Positions 59,258 through 64,000 of a DNA stretch of 64,000 nt are shown here, in pieces. This stretch comes from Punica granatum. Lineage: Eukaryota; Streptophyta; Magnoliopsida; Myrtales; Lythraceae. The position numbers and the translations under genes were made by a program. The stretch's first letter is position 1. The number at the start of each line of letters is the position of its first letter. The notes beneath the pieces were generated by a model, which had not been told where the DNA came from, did not search any database, and saw only the letters and a list, made by a program, of their open reading frames with translations. The stretch covers positions 124,001-188,000 of the forward strand of contig NC_045132.1 of assembly GCF_007655135.1 (NCBI RefSeq), given 5' to 3'.

Positions 59258-61001
59258 AATTTTTCTAGAAAATCTTCTACAAAGTAGAAAATTGCAAAAT
59301 ATATATATATATATGTGTGTGTTTACATACATGGAAATAAAAGAATATACATGTATATAGAGTAAAAATAACTTGAATTGTATAAATAAATTAAATTTAA
59401 ATGTAACTAAATCCCTTAATAGTTAACAATTAATAACTAAAAGAAATAAAAAAAACAAAGAATGACAATTAAAAAAATTTAATAAGAAAATTAAATGAGA
59501 AACCAATTGTAAAAATCAATGGTATGTTGTAATTCAATTTTTGAATAAATTTATTCGAAATGAACATTACAAATTATAGTTGGGAGTGCAAAACATTTCA
59601 AAGAAACAATCAACCACAAAAAATGACAATAAACTTACTTACAGAAAAAGGAAAAATCAGATCATAGAAAAATGCGAAGAGCAATTACAAAGGTAATGAA
59701 AAATTAAAAGAAAGAGTTAACTATGAAGAGTAATCATAAAATACACTTAAAATCATTAAATAAAATCGGGTTAATAGAATTAGTTTCATCTATATTGAAA
59801 ATGTCATGAATTGACAACAAATTACGTTGAAATTAATTGAAAGTACAAACAACTCCCAAATCTGAAACAGAGGACTTTGAAAGACTTAAAATTTATTAAA
59901 GTTTTTCATAATACTATATTATTTTAATTCCTATGAAAAATTGCTACTCATAATAACACTAGGTAGTATATTTTTTAATATAAAAGTGCTAACTCCTAAA
60001 TATATGCCTAATAACCCTTAGATGTTGTATAAATTACAATTCATGCCATTGCAATTAAATTTTTTTTAGTCGGGAGGATTTCCATGTTGATTATGAGGAG
60101 GATACAAGGATACTCATTTCAAAAATCAAGAATATCATGATTATCCTTTCATTTCGTGACATTAATTAATCAACTTTAATAAGTTTAAAATAAGTTAGAG
60201 ATTTCGACTTATTATAAGAAATGAGCTATTAAGTAATATTAGAAACAAACATGCATAATGTACGGGATAAAAGTCTAATTTTTCTATGAAAATTTCCTTC
60301 GCCATCATTCATATTTTTACGTGAATTGGATTTTTTTTGTTCTCCTATTTTAATTGGCCAATTATTTCATTTTTTTTTATATTCTAATTTATGACTTGTC
60401 TTTTTTTTATGTAGTTTTCTATTTAAAATTCAATTTATAACTTCCTTTAATAACGGTTATCTTGTATTTTTTTTAATCTACGGATATAAAAAATTTCTAT
60501 TCTTTTTAGCCACAATCTCTTTTCATTTCAATTTATTTTTCTAATTTAATTGATTTTTTTGTAGTTTTTCATCATCAAGTTTGTCGGAAGATCTTATTGA
60601 TTTGTCGCCTCAAATTTACTACTTTTATGTATCAATAACTATAAGATTAACTCATTATAAATGTATAATACTTTATTTTGAAAGATAAAATCGAGTTAAA
60701 TTGTTATACTATGTTCATGATAAAGATTGAAAATTTACTATGTATAAGTTAGTATATGTTAATGATATTCCTCCTTCTTTCTCATAATAATATTTTTTTT
60801 TTCTAAATTAACATTAATAAGCATGTTGGACGTGTTATATATATAACATTTGCAGGGAGAGAAATGCAAGGATCTTCCCAGGGACCTTGCAGACTCCTGA
60901 TCAGACTGGTGCACCCATCGTGAAAAGAAGAGTTGCAATTGTCCCCAATTTAAGTTCTAAGCTCTCTACCTATAAAAAAAGAAAAAAAGAGTTCTAGACG
61001 T
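59258..61001. other. Intergenic, very AT-rich
   Basis: No gene or recognised repeat. There is a (TA) run with a short TG stretch near 59298-59322. Confidence 0.4.
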
Positions 61002-61266
61002 GTTTGGATTTTGAATATTTTTTAACTCAACTCAACTTCATTTATCTTTAATTCAATAACACGATTATTACTTAATTATTACTTTATCTCAACTATTCAT
61101 TACTTTTTCACATTTTTTCTATAATTCAACAACATAATCATTACTTAATTATTATTTTATCTCAACTATTTATTACTTTTTCATATTTTTTCTCATAATT
61201 CAACAATACAATCATTAAAAATCAATTAAAACCAAAACTCAATTCAACTCAACTTTAAATCCAAAT
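61002..61266 (+). mobile_element. MITE family B, copy 2 with internal tandem duplication
   Basis: Ends GTTTGGATTT...AAATCCAAATAC with inner inverted blocks AACTCAACTCAACTT and AACTCAATTCAACTCAACTT. The centre is a roughly 74-bp unit (AATTCAACAACATAATCATT ... TATCTCAACTATTTATTACT) present in about 2.3 copies. Confidence 0.8.
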
Positions 61267-61743
61267 ACATTGCTAAGCTCTCTAGTTGCCCTTTTGAAGG
61301 GTTTTTGCTGTTTTGAATGTATAGCTTTCTCATTATCTTAATATTGATTGATTGAGCTTTTTCTTGGGTAAGTATATATAGGATCATCACTTAAAAAAGA
61401 GAGCATGTTTTTATACTTTTCTGTCCAGAATTATATTAAGAAAACGAGGAGAAAAATAAAGAAGAAAATTAAAAATTAACATTTTTAAAAGTAAACGAAT
61501 CATAAACCTCGCACTCTCCCTTTTCTCTCTCCTATTTCACTATTTATTCTTCTTAATTTTAACTTCATTAACTAAACGCTATAAATAAATTATGAAAAAA
61601 TTATAATTCTTTCAAGATTTTTAAATTAAAAAAATTGTGGTTGACTGTTTGTAGCAAACAGGTACCGTTTTATCTACATATAAGGTTTTATTTACATATA
61701 TAATCCACATGGGCTTTCTACAATGCACAAAATCTAGGGTGGT
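61267..61743. other. Intergenic, AT-rich
   Basis: No gene or repeat recognised. Confidence 0.4.
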
Positions 61744-61964
61744 GTTTGGTTTCATAGTAGGATTTTAGAATTGTAATTTTGATTTTGATTTTGAGTGGTA
61801 TAAATGGGGTCCACCCTTTGACTTTGTAAGAGTTATGTTGTTTTGTTGTGGAAAAAAGTAATATAAATGGGACCCACTCTTTGACTTTGTATGAGTTATT
61901 TTGTTTTGTAGTAGGTAGAATTAAGTTAGAATTGTGATTCTAAAATATAACTCTGAAACCAAAC
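61744..61964. mobile_element. MITE family A, copy 2 (221 bp)
   Basis: Ends GTTTGGTTTCATAGTAGGA...TCTGAAACCAAAC. The interior reads TATAAATGGGGTCCACCCTT and TATAAATGGGACCCACTCTT around a GTTGTTTTGTTGTGG block. It is the reverse of the interior of copy 1 (50724-50943). Confidence 0.88.
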
Positions 61965-62078
61965 AGAGCCCGATATTCAAGTTAGATTTGAATTATATGA
62001 GTTAATATTGAATTAATATTAAACAATCAATTACTTAAAATTAGAGGAATCTCTATGAAATCTCGCCTTGTGGATATA

Positions 62079-62109
<31 letters not shown>

Positions 62110-62362
62110 TATGAGTTGAATGAAAACGAATGTCGTAAAAAAAGAAAATCTTATAATGGATATAATAATCATACTATTCGTAAATATAATTGAATTAGAA
62201 ATTCAATTTGTTGAACTTAAAAAAAAAGATTTTTTCTATATATACTATAATATCCGAAAGTTTAATGGGTCCCGAGTAATCCAATTCGAATTGGATCAGT
62301 ATACTAAGGGGTAAAATTCTCTCTAAAGTGGATTTTCTCCATCCACGTTACAAAAAAGATTT
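61965..62362. other. Intergenic, AT-rich
   Basis: Includes TA/TG microsatellite sequence near 62074-62110. A 64-codon open frame at 62120-62314 is composition-driven and not considered a gene. Confidence 0.4.
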
Positions 62363-62503
62363 TGTTAAGGACAGTGAGATCTCACATCAAAATAATAAAT
62401 GAAAATATTGAGTTTATAAGATGATTGAGTCCACCATCATATCAGTTTAAGCTTTTTGATTAGATATATGACCTAAATTCCTTATAAGCCTGGTGGAACA
62501 TTA
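62363..62503 (+). repeat. TRIM-like left LTR
   Basis: Begins TGTTAAGGACAG and ends near GGTGGAACATTA. It is followed by the degenerate primer-binding site at 62507-62517. Confidence 0.62.
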
Positions 62504-63318
62504 AGATATTATCAGAGTTAGGCCCCAGACCCCATGCCAGCTTTTTTGATTATGTGACACTTGGCGTGAACTCGCTCCCGTTATGCATCGAACTATGAGC
62601 CATTGTGTCTAAGCTAGTGTGCTGACTTCACATCTCGTTCATAAATATACTAGTTTGTATCCATGCTTGATGGGCCCACGAATCAGAACTGGATAAGAAA
62701 GAATGGTAGATGGTAGGACCAACAAAACTCACTCGATAAGATAACTCACCACGAGTAAGAAAAGTCGCTTTGATTCGCCACGTTCAATGATGAACAATAA
62801 GAATCGGGATTTTCGCCACTAAACAAAGAACTTGTTCAGATAAGAAAAAAAAAAAGGAAATGCTCTAGGCAATTTCATTCAAAATATTGTTTATGAGATC
62901 TCCTCTTACAATGAAGTGAATAGCATACATATAGAGGGATGACACCTTCCTTAACTCTAGAATATGAAAGTGACATATATTCTCCTCTAGGTAACTTTCA
63001 TAAAATGGAATAAAGAAATAATATGAAATATGAAACATAAGACTCCTAACTCAAGCTAATATATGAAATAATATCTAATTAAGAGAAACTATATTATAGT
63101 ATTATTATCTTCTCATAGCAGCCAAAGTCTTATAGAATATGGGCTGTCACTTTGGGCTAGGCTCCTCGTCATATTTCCATGCACTTAAGTATAGTAATGG
63201 GCCCGCGGCGAGTTGCAACAAGTTTCTTGGCCTTGAAACGCGTGATAGGACCCGAACTAGATCTGACCTCGTCCTGGACTGCATTCTTGGGCACATCAAT
63301 GCTGCTCATGAAGGCCGG

Positions 63319-63463
63319 TGTTAAAGAATCCCAGTATTCGACATTTGAATAATAAATTAAAGAAAAACATTGTGTTTATAAGATGATTGAGTCCGCCATC
63401 CTATTTACTTTTAAGTTTTTGCTTGGATATGGTCTCAATTTCTTATAAGTCCAATAGAAATTA
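63319..63463 (+). repeat. TRIM-like right LTR
   Basis: Begins TGTTAAAGAATC and ends near AATAGAAATTA. It is a direct repeat of 62363-62503. Confidence 0.62.
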
Positions 63464-63574
63464 AAGAGATTCTAATTTTTAAGGTGCACTTGAAGAACCT
63501 AAAAATAAAAGAAAAAAATATTCGTAACGACATGAAGAAATAATCTTACTACTGATAATGCGCATATTATTCAA

Positions 63575-63685
63575 AAAAAAACATTGTATGCATTAGTGGG
63601 CCGACCTGGCTAGACTGGATTAATCGGAGCCTAATTGAGTTTTCGAATGACAAGGTTTATGCCGAAAAAACATTGTATGCGTTAG
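63575..63685 (+). mobile_element. 5'-truncated SINE fragment with target-site duplication
   Basis: Bases 63597-63664 match only the 3' third of the SINE at 57715-57905 (GGGCCGACC, TAGACTGGATTAATCGG, TTTTCGAAT). They are flanked by near-identical 21-bp sequences containing ACATTGTATGC (63576-63596 and 63665-63685, one mismatch). Truncation plus flanking duplication is the mark of target-primed insertion. Confidence 0.68.
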
Positions 63686-64000
63686 ATTCCTAGTCCTGTC
63701 AATACGACTGGATTAATGGCAATATATGGTATTCATCACTTTAATCTTGATTCAATTTGTAGAATATCCAATTCCATCTACAATATATGATCAATCAATA
63801 TACAATCCAATTTCATGCTCTAAATGATGAAATCTAAAACTAAATATCCAAATTTCAAATTGAAGTAGCATAAGTAAATTGCCTTTTTTCTTTCTCCGAG
63901 ACAAATTAAAAGTGAATCCAGTAAGAGACTTTACGAAGAATGTAACACTAAGAAAAAATTAGGAGAAGAGAGGAACAAGGAGCTAAAGAGTACAAAATTG
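63686..64000. other. Intergenic, AT-rich
   Basis: No gene or repeat recognised up to the end of the window. Confidence 0.4.

Larger units (their letters stand above)
62363..63463 (+). mobile_element. TRIM-like non-autonomous LTR retrotransposon (about 1.1 kb)
   Basis: Two direct repeats of about 140-145 bp, each starting TGTTAA, share TTTATAAGATGATTGAGTCC, AGCTTTTT/AGTTTTTGCTTGGATAT and TTCTTATAAG-type blocks. Just inside the first repeat is TATTATCAGAG, a degenerate primer-binding site of the TGGTATCAGAG type. The interior of about 0.8 kb has no coding domain. Short LTRs, a primer site and no genes define a TRIM. The repeats are only about 70% alike, so the copy is old. No target duplication is seen. 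Confidence 0.65.

Noticed and set aside
1..64000. CRISPR arrays, bacterial operons, riboswitches, rRNA or tRNA genes
   Set aside because: No regular repeat-spacer array, no polycistronic layout, and no tRNA or rRNA recognised; the window is plant nuclear DNA.

Overview
The window is nuclear DNA from a flowering plant, most likely a eudicot. The evidence is the intron-rich genes with GT-AG borders, the plant-only gene families (a ZF-HD homeodomain factor and an HDC1-type Rxt3 protein), the AT-rich intergenic DNA, and a mixed load of Copia, Mutator, MITE, SINE and LINE remnants. I cannot name the species. There are no prokaryotic features, no CRISPR array and no organellar block.

Six host genes can be reconstructed exon by exon: (1) an SFT2-type Golgi vesicle-transport membrane protein, + strand, 1138-3407, 6 exons, 175 aa; (2) a zinc-finger homeodomain (ZHD) transcription factor, - strand, 9715-10602, one exon, 295 aa; (3) a SETD6/ribosomal-lysine-methyltransferase-like SET protein, - strand, 13325-15324, 4 exons, 495 aa; (4) an HDC1-type Rxt3-domain histone deacetylase complex subunit, + strand, 22736-31443, 11 coding exons including an 8-nt micro-exon, 806 aa; (5) a HARBI1/ALP1-like transposase-derived protein, - strand, 32959-34333, 3 exons, 391 aa, with the third catalytic acidic residue replaced by Gln; (6) CCR4-NOT subunit 11, - strand, 51473-56954, 12 exons, 438 aa. 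In each multi-exon case the phases close without adjustment, which is strong internal support. The genes do not form an operon or cluster; what they share is only a housekeeping or regulatory flavour (secretion, transcription, chromatin, mRNA decay).

Between the genes lie mobile elements. A decayed Tnt1-like Copia element with both LTRs sits just 3' of SFT2 (3676-8628). A 340-bp Mutator-type MITE with a perfect 9-bp target duplication (16556-16895) and a 4.3-kb MULE (17386-21685) separate the SET gene from HDC1. The MULE carries a broken transposase and, facing it, a broken GRF-zinc-finger/transmembrane gene. A block of degenerate ~100-bp repeats with partly inverted arms and a purine-rich centre fills 39.0-42.6 kb. 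A second Copia remnant with one 1.9-kb LTR spans 43606-48287. The last 6.7 kb (57.3-64 kb) has no host gene and holds MITEs from two families, SINE copies, a LINE 3' fragment and a TRIM-like pair of short LTRs.

Two long poly-C tracts (50 and 35 bases) and several AT microsatellites are also present. One poly-C tract lies about 10 nt after a 5' splice site in HDC1. The most interesting signals are the HARBI1-like gene that is intact but has lost a catalytic residue, the MULE with a convergent GRF cargo gene, the HDC1 micro-exon, and the complex repeat block at 39-42.6 kb.
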